64,000 nucleotides of DNA from Pseudomonas azadiae (lineage in GTDB: Bacteria; Pseudomonadota; Gammaproteobacteria; Pseudomonadales; Pseudomonadaceae): assembly GCF_019145355.1 (NCBI RefSeq), contig NZ_JAHSTY010000001.1:3547433-3611432 (forward strand). Direction: 5' to 3'. Position numbers and translations under genes: made by a program. Each line of letters begins with the position of its first letter. Within the stretch, counting starts at the first letter, position 1. Below, piece by piece: positions 37,701-45,286 of this stretch. The notes under the pieces are model-generated. The model worked only from the letters and a program-made list of their open reading frames with translations, was not told where the DNA came from and ran no database searches.

Positions 37701-39329
37701 GCCCAGGCCTTGTCGGCGGATCAAGCGCGGCACTATCACTACCTGCTGGCGCCGGACGGTGCGGTGATCCGCTTGCGACCGCGTCCCGAATTGAAGTACC
37801 CGCTCATTACACAGGCTGCCCTGATCATGCGTCCGCGCAATCATCATGATTGGCTGCATGGCACGCTTGAGGTGCAGATTCGCAGTGGGCAATTGACGCC
37901 CGGCGAATACGTCAACCGCGTGGCGCGCACGTTCGAGTTGCAGGTGGTAGAGGGCAGCGCAATGTGGGGTGAGCCCGGTCCGGTCAACGGCTGGAGCGCA
38001 TTTCCCAGCGCGCGGCCCGGCACCGGCACGTACCTGCAGGCGCGGATAGACCCGGCGTGCAGCCCCGTGCACGCTCACGCCGATGACGCGGCGCGTTATG
38101 CCCATGAGCTGGCTGGCGCGCAGCGCACATTGCAGTTCGGTTATGTATTGCAGGCGATCGGTAACGGTCATTTCGTGGCCACCCTGCCCGTTACCGACGA
38201 TGGCTCGGACCTGGCCCATCGCCGGGTCTTTTCGGATGCGGGCTACCCCTATCGCTATGAGCTCTGTGGCGTGTACCTGTGCGGGCCGCACAACGATGAG
38301 CTGCGGCCCGCCGGCCGAGTGGCCGATGGCGATGATATCTACCGGGGGCTGATTTCGCCCGTCGCCCTTCAAGCGGCGATCCGTCAGGCGCATGCGACGA
38401 CCAAACGTGCGGCGTTGCCGATCTATTTGTCGTGTGCGGATGGCGCCTTGCTGAAGTTCACCGTGCGCAACGGGATCGTTTTTGAGCAGAACGACCTGGT
38501 CAAACTGCAGACCCGGGGGCTCACCCCACGCGCGTATATCCGGCGCATTGCGGCCGCCGGCGAGCTGCGCATCCTGTTGCCGAGCGCCAATTGGCCAGGC
38601 ACTGGCGTGGTGGATGCCCAGTGGCAGCCGGGGCGCTCGCGGGGCGTGGTGCCGGCTGGCGAAAACACCTGGGCGCAGGGACCGATCCATGCGCATCGGG
38701 ATGATGCTGCGGAGTTTACCCATCGGCACGCCGGCCGCTTCATTGGCCAGCAGGCGATCGCCGCGTTGCTGGAAAAAACCGGCACTGCCGACAGCCATGT
38801 TCCGGTACTGGCAGTAGCGGACGAGGGGTTTCCTTCCACCGTGGCGGCGCGCCTGTTCCCGGCCGCCAGCGTCAGCAGCCTGCCACAGTGGCCGACCGGT
38901 TACCGCATCAGCGCGGCGCATCTGTTGTATCACGCCGGGTTGGATCAACCGCAGTTGGGAAGTGAAGCGTCCTACCGCGAATACTTCGTGTCGTGGCGCG
39001 AACTGGAGTTCTACCTGCACACCCTGAAAAAGCAAGGGCTGCCAATCAGCGGTTTCTACCTGACGGCTCGCGACGGCGCCTTGCTCAGCTATGTCCCCAG
39101 CTTCAGTCAGGACGAATACAACTTGCTGGGGAGCACCGGTAAATGGACGGCTGAAGGCGGCTACACGGCGTTCGCCCCCAGCCCCTCCCAGGTTATCTCG
39201 GAGCTGGCGCGTATCGGTGAGCTACGCGTGGTGCGCAGCGGCGATTTCTGGACGGCGCGCGGCCGCCTGAGCGCCGCTCTGAAACTGCCGGATAGGCCGG
39301 CCGGCATCCGCGCGCGCGATGAGCTTTAA
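34785..39329 (+). CDS. Giant seven-module protein, DUF4329/JAB-like modules, function unknown
   Basis: The product has about 1,514 residues from a probable TTG start at 34785 (GAGGTGG 5 bases upstream); other in-frame starts reach back to 34620. It consists of seven tandem modules of about 215 residues. Five modules open with a sequence like SPAF-x-x-x-DDAARYAH. All seven contain a G-A-L-L-K-F-like strand (GTLLKF, EAVLRY, DSLIAL, GALLCY, GAVIRL, GALLKF, GALLSY). All seven end in a G-E-L-R-V-x...W-x-x-x-G-x-V strand. Module 1 has His103-x-His105-Pro and Ser132-x-x-Asp135, like the zinc site of JAB/MPN metalloproteases but with a longer spacer; the others keep only remnants (YVHSRP, YHSRP). There is no signal or membrane segment. 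DUF4329 membership is my recollection of the family and is unconfirmed. Confidence 0.7.
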   Translation: MEEPSNRDKRAAAQRGHAKLGKLTPAFASADDVARYIHGRVGLNLQVEYGSVIMRRLGDGKFLGTEPIPDRATVFGFDLLLDHNPRTGAYLSPEGYEVVASWHVHPNTTANVTRLNPKWTAHQITAFQDFYSTPDIIFNHQHRHEFRTAYLSGPQGTLLKFQFNESPGASDYVRWLQTEGSFDSLDAHDGTLEGFYKKLASVGQLVFLHSSPYWGGSLGAVPANWKPYQPWPVFKEVDGAVALAWSRIQRKPTVRQRVLILQADTLDNYVATEPEQVEGAAQALPVLPVGYHLYAIYVHSRPLPGNYPEYEAWLYKNFISPLELAQHIAQFRQYSLGPQSTLGVSLYIRMRDEAVLRYRFSGSALESQLFIEDEDGVVRDNGIQATLQDGSLLTRGFVALVAAAGELSVEKTSALWDLPGVVDEHWVPYSTVPLLTLSPAFLSADDAARYAHTRIGTLREQEMGGLILQRRDGRFAITEPAPTGVRPFTFAGRCPLDRQNKPIILNPNHRLHGRYGSRLALSLTEPSYAAKYKWTREGTELYGQMFHPQDVADLLAAECVGYLSGTEDSLIALAPATTTAAWRQVWQAGSTGGDSAIAKSLADGTRTSADVVRTLAECGTLRVVIGNALWGPAGFVEMDWVPSERVLRFQRPETVSHGPIFASADLAASDVLRSDPLDHGERYVGRYFGFILKHRLREEYVASELIPVTTKSPLLSLTSLYGTRLPEGFACHALYYACPLARSGSAYWLQRFFIELRDLSEAITQARANATLPPLGAPVYIAPPAGALLCYQSPTVKAIFEALSEADDAVTLQGMLDVGTLTPEQVVRRVAASGHLQVIQTSHCWDRRGTVPALWQAFEHLPRRRLSPAFLTMDDAARYARRRVLPTLKDAYGGVILRRDDGWFVVTEPVRVLDDVFDIKWIFPDELVNRGLYPPRTAVVASYHSRPRRQWPFVLSPAESTVYGNMFSTRLLAQALSADQARHYHYLLAPDGAVIRLRPRPELKYPLITQAALIMRPRNHHDWLHGTLEVQIRSGQLTPGEYVNRVARTFELQVVEGSAMWGEPGPVNGWSAFPSARPGTGTYLQARIDPACSPVHAHADDAARYAHELAGAQRTLQFGYVLQAIGNGHFVATLPVTDDGSDLAHRRVFSDAGYPYRYELCGVYLCGPHNDELRPAGRVADGDDIYRGLISPVALQAAIRQAHATTKRAALPIYLSCADGALLKFTVRNGIVFEQNDLVKLQTRGLTPRAYIRRIAAAGELRILLPSANWPGTGVVDAQWQPGRSRGVVPAGENTWAQGPIHAHRDDAAEFTHRHAGRFIGQQAIAALLEKTGTADSHVPVLAVADEGFPSTVAARLFPAASVSSLPQWPTGYRISAAHLLYHAGLDQPQLGSEASYREYFVSWRELEFYLHTLKKQGLPISGFYLTARDGALLSYVPSFSQDEYNLLGSTGKWTAEGGYTAFAPSPSQVISELARIGELRVVRSGDFWTARGRLSAALKLPDRPAGIRARDEL

Positions 39330-40675
39330 TGCCGTGACAGCATCAGGCGGTCCAGGGCCCATACGGCGATCAACGACGCCCCTACCAAGGGGAAAATAAT
39401 CGCCAGCCCCAGCATGATGACTATCGCGGTTTTCCACTTGGGCAGGTCATGGCGCAGCGGCGGCGCGCCAAGGCCGCCCACAGGCCTGCGCTTCCACCAG
39501 ATCACCACGCCACTGACGGCGCTGAGCAGGATCATCAGGCAGATCAGCAGCACGATCAGTTGGTTGACCCAGCCGAACATCTTGCCCTCGTGCAGCATCA
39601 CGCCGGTCTCGGTGGCGCGCGCCACGGTGTTGTAGTGTTCCCAGCGCACATCGGCAAGCACTTTGCCGCTGTACTGGTCCACATGCAGGGTGGCGTCGTT
39701 GCGCGGGTCGTTGGCGAACACTGCGACCGTGAACACGCCTTCGGCGGTGGTGGGGAACGTGATGCTGTAGCCGGGTTCGACGTTGCGCGCGGTGGCCAGG
39801 TCGACCACTTTTTGCAGGCTTATCGTGGGCGCGGCGGGGGCTGAATGCAGGGCGCCGTGGTTCATGTGCTCGGCATGGTCGCCGGACATCGGCATCGGCG
39901 TGTTTTCCATGGCCCAGGGCACGGTCTGTTGGCTGGCGGTGTTCAGGCTGCGCGCCTGCTGGTCGGACTGCGGCACGTTGTTCCACATCGCTGCCGGAAA
40001 GGTGTTCCACAGGTCGGCGTATTGCTTGCCCCAGAAGCCGGTCCAGGTCATGCCGCTGAGCAGCATCACCAGCAACAGCGACGCCCCCCAGAAGCCGGTG
40101 ACCGCGTGCATATCGCGCCAGAACACTCGGCCACGGCTGTTGAAGCGCGGCCACAGTACGCCCGCCGAGGACTTGCCGCGCGGCCACCACAGGTACAGGC
40201 CCGAGACCACCAGCACCACGCCCCAGCCGGCTGCGAGTTCCACCAGGCGATCGCCGACGGTGCCGATCATCAGTTCGCCGTGCAATGCGCGGGCGATGGC
40301 TTGCAGGTTGTATTGGGCGTCCTGTTCACCGAGTACGGTGCCGCGATAGGGGTCCACGAACACGGTGACTTCGCGACCGCCGTTGTGCATCACCAATTGC
40401 GCGCTGCTGCTGGCGTCAGCGGGGGGCAGGTATTTGCTGATCGCGCCGTGGGGGTAGGCGGCCTGGGCGCGTTGCAGTTGCTCATCGGCGCTCAAGGCGT
40501 GCTCGGCGGCGGGCACGGTGAGCAGGTCACCGTACATGAGCGGGTCGAGCTGGGGTTTGAACAGGTAGATGATGCCGGTCAGGGCCAGCAACACCATGAA
40601 AGGGGCGACGAAGAGGCCGGCGTAGAAATGCCAGCGCCAGGCCAGGTTGTAGAAAGAGATTTTTTGGGTGCTCAT
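39326..40675 (-). CDS. PepSY-domain membrane protein (PiuB-like)
   Basis: The product has 449 residues from ATG 40675. It starts with WRWHFYAGLFVAPFMVLLALTGIIYLF, the PepSY-TM signature, has four membrane helices and two PepSY-like periplasmic parts, and a His/Met-rich loop (MSGDHAEHMNHG near 255). Relatives act with TonB-dependent receptors in metal or siderophore uptake, possibly reducing the metal. It lies 114 bases after oprC, with a REP pair between, and its end overlaps the convergent seven-module gene by 4 bases. Confidence 0.87.
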   Translation of the reverse strand: MSTQKISFYNLAWRWHFYAGLFVAPFMVLLALTGIIYLFKPQLDPLMYGDLLTVPAAEHALSADEQLQRAQAAYPHGAISKYLPPADASSSAQLVMHNGGREVTVFVDPYRGTVLGEQDAQYNLQAIARALHGELMIGTVGDRLVELAAGWGVVLVVSGLYLWWPRGKSSAGVLWPRFNSRGRVFWRDMHAVTGFWGASLLLVMLLSGMTWTGFWGKQYADLWNTFPAAMWNNVPQSDQQARSLNTASQQTVPWAMENTPMPMSGDHAEHMNHGALHSAPAAPTISLQKVVDLATARNVEPGYSITFPTTAEGVFTVAVFANDPRNDATLHVDQYSGKVLADVRWEHYNTVARATETGVMLHEGKMFGWVNQLIVLLICLMILLSAVSGVVIWWKRRPVGGLGAPPLRHDLPKWKTAIVIMLGLAIIFPLVGASLIAVWALDRLMLSRH

Positions 40676-40720
40676 TTGGGGCTCCGCAAGGCTTTGATTT
40701 TTTGTGTTCGTTACACCGCT

Positions 40721-40785
40721 ATCGCAGGCAAGCCAGCTCCCACAGTTGGAATGCATTTGCGTGTGGGGGCTGGCTTGCCTGCGAT
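40721..40785. repeat. REP pair between oprC and the PepSY gene
   Basis: Arms ATCGCAGGCAAGCCAGCTCCC and the complementary GGGGCTGGCTTGCCTGCGAT are separated by about 20 bases. Confidence 0.85.
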
Positions 40786-40789
40786 GCTC

Positions 40790-42823
40790 TTAGAAGCTCA
40801 TGTCCACTTTGGTCCAGAGGGTTCGCCCCGGCTCCTTGATCGCTTGCGGGTCACTGGCCGGATAGCCGAACCCCGCGTTGCCGGCCAGGTTCAAGTGCTC
40901 GGCATAGGCCTTGCCGAACAGGTTGTCGACACCGGTACTGACCTTGAAGTTTTTATTGATTCGATACGCCGCGTTCAGCGAGAACACGCCAAAGCCTGCG
41001 CTCTTGTCGTAGTCCTTGCCGACTACGTTGCCTCTGTTCGGGTCGATGCGGTTCTGTGCGGCAACCACGCGCCACAGGGCACCGGCGCTCCAGTCATCCT
41101 CGCTGTAGCTGAGCCCCAGGCGCGCGTCCAGCGGCGGCATTTGCGGCAGGGCCTTGCCGTCGCTGCTGTTCTTGCCCCAGGCGTAGGCGAGGGTGGCGTC
41201 GGCTTTCCAGTGGCGTGTCAGCTTGTACGCCGCGCCCAGTTCGCCGCCCATGATGCGGGCGTCGACGTTGCGGGCCTGGGAAGTGGTGCCCATCATGCCG
41301 GCCCGGTAGTCGAACAGGATAAAGTCGCGTACCTGGCCGACGTAACCCGAGGCCCAGGCTTCAAGGTCTTCGGCCTCGTATTGCGCGCCGATGTCGAGCT
41401 GGGTGGTTTTCTCCGGCTTGACGCCGTCGAACGCGTTCACCGAGCCGAGCGCCCCGGTGTTGGGCGAAAACAGTTCCCAGTAATCCGGGAAACGTTCGGA
41501 ATGGCCCAGGCCGGCATAGACCGTGGTGGGGCTGTCGGCCAGGTCGTGCTCGTAGCGCATAAAGCCCGAGGGCAGGGTATCGGCGCGAGTGTCGCCGACG
41601 GTTGCGCTGGTCTGCCGATAGTCCTTGGCCGAGGCGCGGTCCAGGCGCGCGCCGCTGATCAGGCGGTCGCGCTCGGCGGCGTACCAGGTGAGTTCGCCGA
41701 AGACGCCGTAGTTATGGAAGTCGGCGTCCTTGGTACGCGGCAGAGCCTTGTAGGTGTCGATGCCCATGCTGCTGCGGGCGCGGTGCTCGTTGGTCTGCGC
41801 ATCCAGGCCGCCGATCAGCTGCACATCGGCCCAGCGCCAGGTGGCCTTGATCCGCGCGCCGAGGGTGCGGCGGTCGACGTTGGAGGCCATCGGCCCCGCC
41901 ATCATGCCGGTGCCCGAGGGCGTGCGCAGGCTGTAGTTGTCCATCACATGGTCGGCGTAGTTGTAGTAGACCTGGGCCTCGACCTTGTCCAGTACCTCAC
42001 CGAGGTTGGATTTTTCAAAGCGCAGCCCCAGGCTTTCGCGCAGGAACTGCGAGCCGTCCATGCCGCGCCCGGCGTAACGCGCTTCGCCGTCGCCACGGCC
42101 GGCGGTGAGTTCCAGCAGGGTGTCGGGGTCGGGGGTGAAACCCACGGCCACGTCGCCATTCCACTTGTCATAGCGCGAGGCGACGGTGTCGTTATTGCCG
42201 TCCTTGTAATCGTCTGCATGCGCCTGGTTACCGATCACTCGCACGTAGCCCAGCGGCCCGCCGGCGGCGGCATCGATGACCTTGTCGAAGCGCCCGTTGG
42301 AACCGGCCAGCACACTGGCGTTGAGCCGCGTGCCCAGCTCACCGAAGTGTTCCGGCTCGCGCTCGAACAGGACGGTGCCGGCCGAAGCGCCAGGGCCCCA
42401 GAGCACGGTTTGCGGGCCCTTGATCACGGTGAGCTGGTCGTAGGTTTCCGGGGAGATATACGAGGTGGGCGCATCCATCCGACCGGGGCAGGCGCCGAGC
42501 ATCATGCTGCCGTTGGTGAGGATATTCAGGCGCGAGCCGAACATGCCACGCAGCACCGGGTCGCCATTGGTGCCGCCATTGCGCACCAGGGCAAAGCCGG
42601 GGATGGTCTTGAGGTAGTCGCCGCCATCGCTGGCGGGCACCGGCTGGCGCGGGTCCTTGGGGTTGGTGACCACGGTCAGCGGTGAGCTGGGGGCGATCGC
42701 GGTGATCACGGTGGGGCTCAGCTCTTGCGCGTCGGCCCTGGCCTGTGGCGCCAGGAGTGCGCCGCATAAAGCGACGAGCACAGGGGTACATCCCAAACGG
42801 GTGTCAGCAGAAAACCTGGACAT
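40790..42823 (-). CDS. oprC: TonB-dependent copper receptor OprC
   Basis: The product has 677 residues from ATG 42823 (GGAAG upstream; an ATG 4 codons earlier lacks a ribosome site). A signal peptide (1-30, ending ARA) is followed by a plug domain and a 22-strand-type barrel ending in Phe. The copper-binding residues described for P. aeruginosa OprC, a CxxxM on the plug and HxM on an outer loop, are present as Cys112/Met116 (CPGRM) and His292/Met294 (HVM). It takes up copper through the outer membrane. Neighbouring genes are also copper-related. Confidence 0.92.
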   Translation of the reverse strand: MSRFSADTRLGCTPVLVALCGALLAPQARADAQELSPTVITAIAPSSPLTVVTNPKDPRQPVPASDGGDYLKTIPGFALVRNGGTNGDPVLRGMFGSRLNILTNGSMMLGACPGRMDAPTSYISPETYDQLTVIKGPQTVLWGPGASAGTVLFEREPEHFGELGTRLNASVLAGSNGRFDKVIDAAAGGPLGYVRVIGNQAHADDYKDGNNDTVASRYDKWNGDVAVGFTPDPDTLLELTAGRGDGEARYAGRGMDGSQFLRESLGLRFEKSNLGEVLDKVEAQVYYNYADHVMDNYSLRTPSGTGMMAGPMASNVDRRTLGARIKATWRWADVQLIGGLDAQTNEHRARSSMGIDTYKALPRTKDADFHNYGVFGELTWYAAERDRLISGARLDRASAKDYRQTSATVGDTRADTLPSGFMRYEHDLADSPTTVYAGLGHSERFPDYWELFSPNTGALGSVNAFDGVKPEKTTQLDIGAQYEAEDLEAWASGYVGQVRDFILFDYRAGMMGTTSQARNVDARIMGGELGAAYKLTRHWKADATLAYAWGKNSSDGKALPQMPPLDARLGLSYSEDDWSAGALWRVVAAQNRIDPNRGNVVGKDYDKSAGFGVFSLNAAYRINKNFKVSTGVDNLFGKAYAEHLNLAGNAGFGYPASDPQAIKEPGRTLWTKVDMSF

Positions 42824-42915
42824 GACAACTTCCATCTATCAATCGTAAACAACACGGCCAGCAGCCTGCGGCTGTCTGTCTAAAGTCGGCCGGGGTGAAG
42901 TAACGGTGTCAGGGC

Positions 42916-43305
42916 TTACGAGGCGATGGGCGGCGCGCGGCTGCGGGCGCCCGGGAAGATGCTCTGCCGGGCATGGCCCAGGCGGGTGGCGGGCTTTAGG
43001 GCGTTAACCGGTGGCGGGCTGCTCAGGGTGAGCGTTGGAATACCGCCAGGCAGGGCAGGGCAGCTGTAAAGCAGATCGCAATAGCCGCACTTGGACCAGA
43101 GGGCGTGGTGTTCGTCAGGCGCTTTTTGGTGATGAGCATCGCCGTGGTCCATCGGCATGCTCATCGACATACCGACGTGATGGTCCATCGGCATCGCCTG
43201 GGAAATCAGCGGACCGATAAAGATCATCAGCATGGCGAACAGGCTGATCCAACTGCCGCGTCTCACGCGCGAGTGTGGAGAGAACCTGGCGCGTGGGGCG
43301 CCCAT
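42916..43305 (-). CDS. DUF2946-family protein, His/Met-rich
   Basis: The product has 129 residues. A signal/anchor segment (about 18-38, SLFAMLMIFIGPLISQAMPM) is followed by a His- and Met-rich stretch with MSMSMPMDHGDAHH and a C-G-Y-C motif (KCGYCDLLYSC). Small DUF2946 proteins are often linked to copper genes. The Met/His clusters and cysteine pair suggest periplasmic copper binding, which is inference. It lies between the PCu(A)C gene and oprC. Confidence 0.75.
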   Translation of the reverse strand: MGAPRARFSPHSRVRRGSWISLFAMLMIFIGPLISQAMPMDHHVGMSMSMPMDHGDAHHQKAPDEHHALWSKCGYCDLLYSCPALPGGIPTLTLSSPPPVNALKPATRLGHARQSIFPGARSRAPPIAS

Positions 43306-43316
43306 CGAGTAACCGC

Positions 43317-43799
43317 CTACTGGGCGTGCTTATGCGCGTGGGCGGCCATCGGCGGTACCTTTTGTACCGACACTTGCACCTCGACCTTGCCGGCTTTTTC
43401 AAAGGTCAGGGTCAGCGGGAATTGCTTGCCGTCGGCCAACAGGCTGCGGTCTTTGAGGCCTAGCAGCATCACGTGGTAAGCCATCGGCGCGAAGGTCAGT
43501 TCACCCTTGGCCGGGACCGCGACACTGGGCACTTGCTGCATCTTCATCAGGTCGCCTTGCATCACGTGCTCATGCAGCTGCGCTTTTTCCGCCAGCGGCG
43601 TGTCGGCGCTGAGCAGGCGGTCCGGGGTGGCACCGGTGTTATGAATCACGAAATACGCCGCGACGGTGGGCGCGTTGGGCGGCAACTCCTGGGACCAGGG
43701 ATCGCTGACCAGCAAGTCGCCGGCCTTGTAGTCTTCTGCATTGGCGGCACTGAACACCGGCAGCAGCAACGCCGCCAGAAGCAGGGAAGATTTGAGCAT
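43317..43799 (-). CDS. PCu(A)C-family periplasmic copper chaperone
   Basis: The product has 160 residues from ATG 43799. A signal peptide (1-21, ending ANA) precedes a cupredoxin-like domain with the copper site H-x(n)-M-x(21)-H-x-M: LHEHVMQGDLMKM near 95 and YHVM near 127. The tail is His-rich (AHAHKHAQ). PCu(A)C proteins carry Cu(I) to cytochrome oxidase or help copper balance in the periplasm. It is 11 bases before the downstream DUF2946 gene. Confidence 0.9.
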   Translation of the reverse strand: MLKSSLLLAALLLPVFSAANAEDYKAGDLLVSDPWSQELPPNAPTVAAYFVIHNTGATPDRLLSADTPLAEKAQLHEHVMQGDLMKMQQVPSVAVPAKGELTFAPMAYHVMLLGLKDRSLLADGKQFPLTLTFEKAGKVEVQVSVQKVPPMAAHAHKHAQ

Positions 43800-43845
43800 G
43801 GCAGTTCTCCAGAACGGTTCTAAACGCAGTTCACTTGCGAAGAAA

Positions 43846-44238
43846 TCAGACCGTCGGAGAGGCGCGGGGGTTGAGGCTCGGCCATTGCTGGCGCGGGGTT
43901 GGGTTTTGCCGTCGGGTTGGCGGCAGGCTCTGCACCGCCGCGAACCGTGTGACATACAACTGCGGCACATGCCCCGGCAACGCCACCAGCGACGCTGAGC
44001 CGGAGCAACACCAGCAATGCTGCATGGCGGAGTGATCATCCTGCGACGCCGGAATCTCCAGCTTACCCAGGGCCATCGCCTTGAGGCTGGCGCCGTTGGA
44101 GGAACAGAAACTGCCCCACAGCAAGCGCTTGACCGGGTCATCGGCCTGCTGCATCGCACCGGCCAGCGGCATGGCAAAGGCGTTGAACAACACTGCAAGG
44201 CAGGCGATCCAGGCGATTGCGAAGCGTTGACGGGCCAT
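43846..44238 (-). CDS. DUF2946-family protein
   Basis: The product has 130 residues from ATG 44238. A membrane segment (about 7-25, AIAWIACLAVLFNAFAMPL) is followed by HCWCCSGS, a cysteine/histidine cluster typical of DUF2946. The C-terminal 25 residues are Pro/Arg-rich and poorly conserved-looking. It heads the copper cluster and may bind copper, by context. Start codons TTG (44247) and ATG (44238) are both possible. Confidence 0.72.
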   Translation of the reverse strand: MARQRFAIAWIACLAVLFNAFAMPLAGAMQQADDPVKRLLWGSFCSSNGASLKAMALGKLEIPASQDDHSAMQHCWCCSGSASLVALPGHVPQLYVTRFAAVQSLPPTRRQNPTPRQQWPSLNPRASPTV

Positions 44239-44261
44239 GGCGGACAATCCGTAGGGTTAAA

Positions 44262-44288
44262 CGATCAGGCGGGTATTTAGCCTGATCG
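44262..44288. promoter_or_regulatory. Perfect 9-base-pair hairpin upstream of the copper cluster
   Basis: CGATCAGGC and GCCTGATCG flank GGGTATTTA, 24 bases before the DUF2946 start. On the minus strand it is followed by TTTAA, so it may end the toxin-antitoxin transcript. It could also be an operator for the copper genes. Confidence 0.45.
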
Positions 44289-44334
44289 GGGGGGATAAGT
44301 AAAAAAGGGCGGTGTGGTTTGGTGTCGCAGTGAG

Positions 44335-44622
44335 TCAGACCGCCGTGGCGTGAAGCTTGAGGCCCAGAGCTTTCATGACTTTCATGATAGTCGCGAATTC
44401 GGGATTGCCAGTGCTGGAGAGGGCTTTGTACAGACTTTCTCGTCCGAGGCCGGCGTCGCGGGCTATTTGGGTCATGCCTTGGGCGCGGGCGATATTGTTG
44501 AGCGCTGAGCGAATCAGCAATCCGTCACCGGAGTCTTCTTCGAAAGAAGCTTCGAGATACTCCGCCATGTCCTCAGGGGTCGTCAGATGCTCGGCTATGT
44601 CGAAATCTTTAAATTGAGTCAT
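44335..44622 (-). CDS. HigA-like antitoxin (addiction-module antidote)
   Basis: The product has 95 residues. After an N-terminal start with FDIAEHLTTPEDMAEYL, typical of COG3636 antidotes, the C-terminal half is a Xre-like helix-turn-helix (IARDAGLGRESLYKAL, with ALGLKLHA at the end). It should neutralise the toxin and repress the pair. It follows the toxin gene by 3 bases, which is the reversed order of higBA systems. Confidence 0.88.
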   Translation of the reverse strand: MTQFKDFDIAEHLTTPEDMAEYLEASFEEDSGDGLLIRSALNNIARAQGMTQIARDAGLGRESLYKALSSTGNPEFATIMKVMKALGLKLHATAV

Positions 44623-44625
44623 GGG

Positions 44626-44928
44626 TCACTCCTTTTTTTCAAATTCATCGGCAATTTCTTTAGCGCGCTCGATGTCGCGTTTTTGCGTTGATTTATCGCC
44701 ACCTATCAACAGTAGGTAAACCACTTCACCTATACGCTTGAAGTACACCCGGTATCCAGGGCCATAGTGGATGCGCATTTCGGATACGCCATTTCCGACG
44801 TTTTCGCAGTCTCCAAAATTGCCCATTCCTGCGTTATCCAATCTTGTCAGCACGCGTCCATGGGCGGGTTTACTGCGTAGCGAATAAAGCCATTCCTGAA
44901 ACTCATCAGATCTCTTGAAGTGAATCAT
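44626..44928 (-). CDS. RelE/ParE-superfamily toxin (HigB/Gp49-like)
   Basis: The product has 100 residues from ATG 44928. It contains the RelE-fold patterns FQEWLYSLR, RVLTRLDNAGMGNFGDCE, SEMRIHYGPGYRVYFKR and LLLIGGDKSTQKRDIERA. Such toxins are mRNA interferases or related. An in-frame ATG 17 codons upstream has no ribosome site. The quasi-palindrome at 44937-44952 covers the ribosome binding site, which suggests self-repression. Confidence 0.88.
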   Translation of the reverse strand: MIHFKRSDEFQEWLYSLRSKPAHGRVLTRLDNAGMGNFGDCENVGNGVSEMRIHYGPGYRVYFKRIGEVVYLLLIGGDKSTQKRDIERAKEIADEFEKKE

Positions 44929-44936
44929 CTCGGATC

Positions 44937-44952
44937 GTATTCCTTGGGATAC
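44937..44952. promoter_or_regulatory. Quasi-palindrome over the toxin ribosome site, possible operator
   Basis: GTATTCCTTGGGATAC has symmetric arms (12 of 16 positions) and contains the Shine-Dalgarno AAGGA on the minus strand. Toxin-antitoxin pairs usually bind such sites for self-control. Confidence 0.45.
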
Positions 44953-45286
44953 ATATTGGCAAGTTGTGACGCGCTGCAAAAGCAGCGCATCCCCATCGCG
45001 TGCGCCGGAGCAAAACCGCGAGAGGGGAGGTTAGGGCGGGGGCTTTTGGCTGAGCCAGCCAGCTTGTTCGGAAGTGTTTGTAGGGGGATTCGGCTTTCGG
45101 TGGTGAAGCCTGATAGGACTGGTTATCCGTATAAATAGAAATTTCCGACAAGTCTTTGAGGTTGTCCCTAGGACACTCAATCTCTAGTCTCCGTACACCG
45201 CTGCAAACTCAGCGGTCGGGCGTCGCGGCTCGTATTGATTAAGTACTGCCTCCTTTCAGTTGACGCTTTTTTATCGTCTACTGTGG
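44953..45286. other. Non-coding stretch before leader B
   Basis: About 330 bases between the divergent toxin gene and leader B hold no credible gene. Visible are a stem ACCGCTG/CAGCGGT at 45198-45217, a small quasi-palindrome near 45160-45172, and TTGACG at 45260-45265 as a possible -35 element for the leader. Confidence 0.45.

Noticed and set aside
39845..42685. 946-codon open frame antisense to oprC
   Set aside because: oprC on the other strand has a signal peptide, plug and copper motifs. The antisense frame has Val/Gly/His-rich shadow composition.
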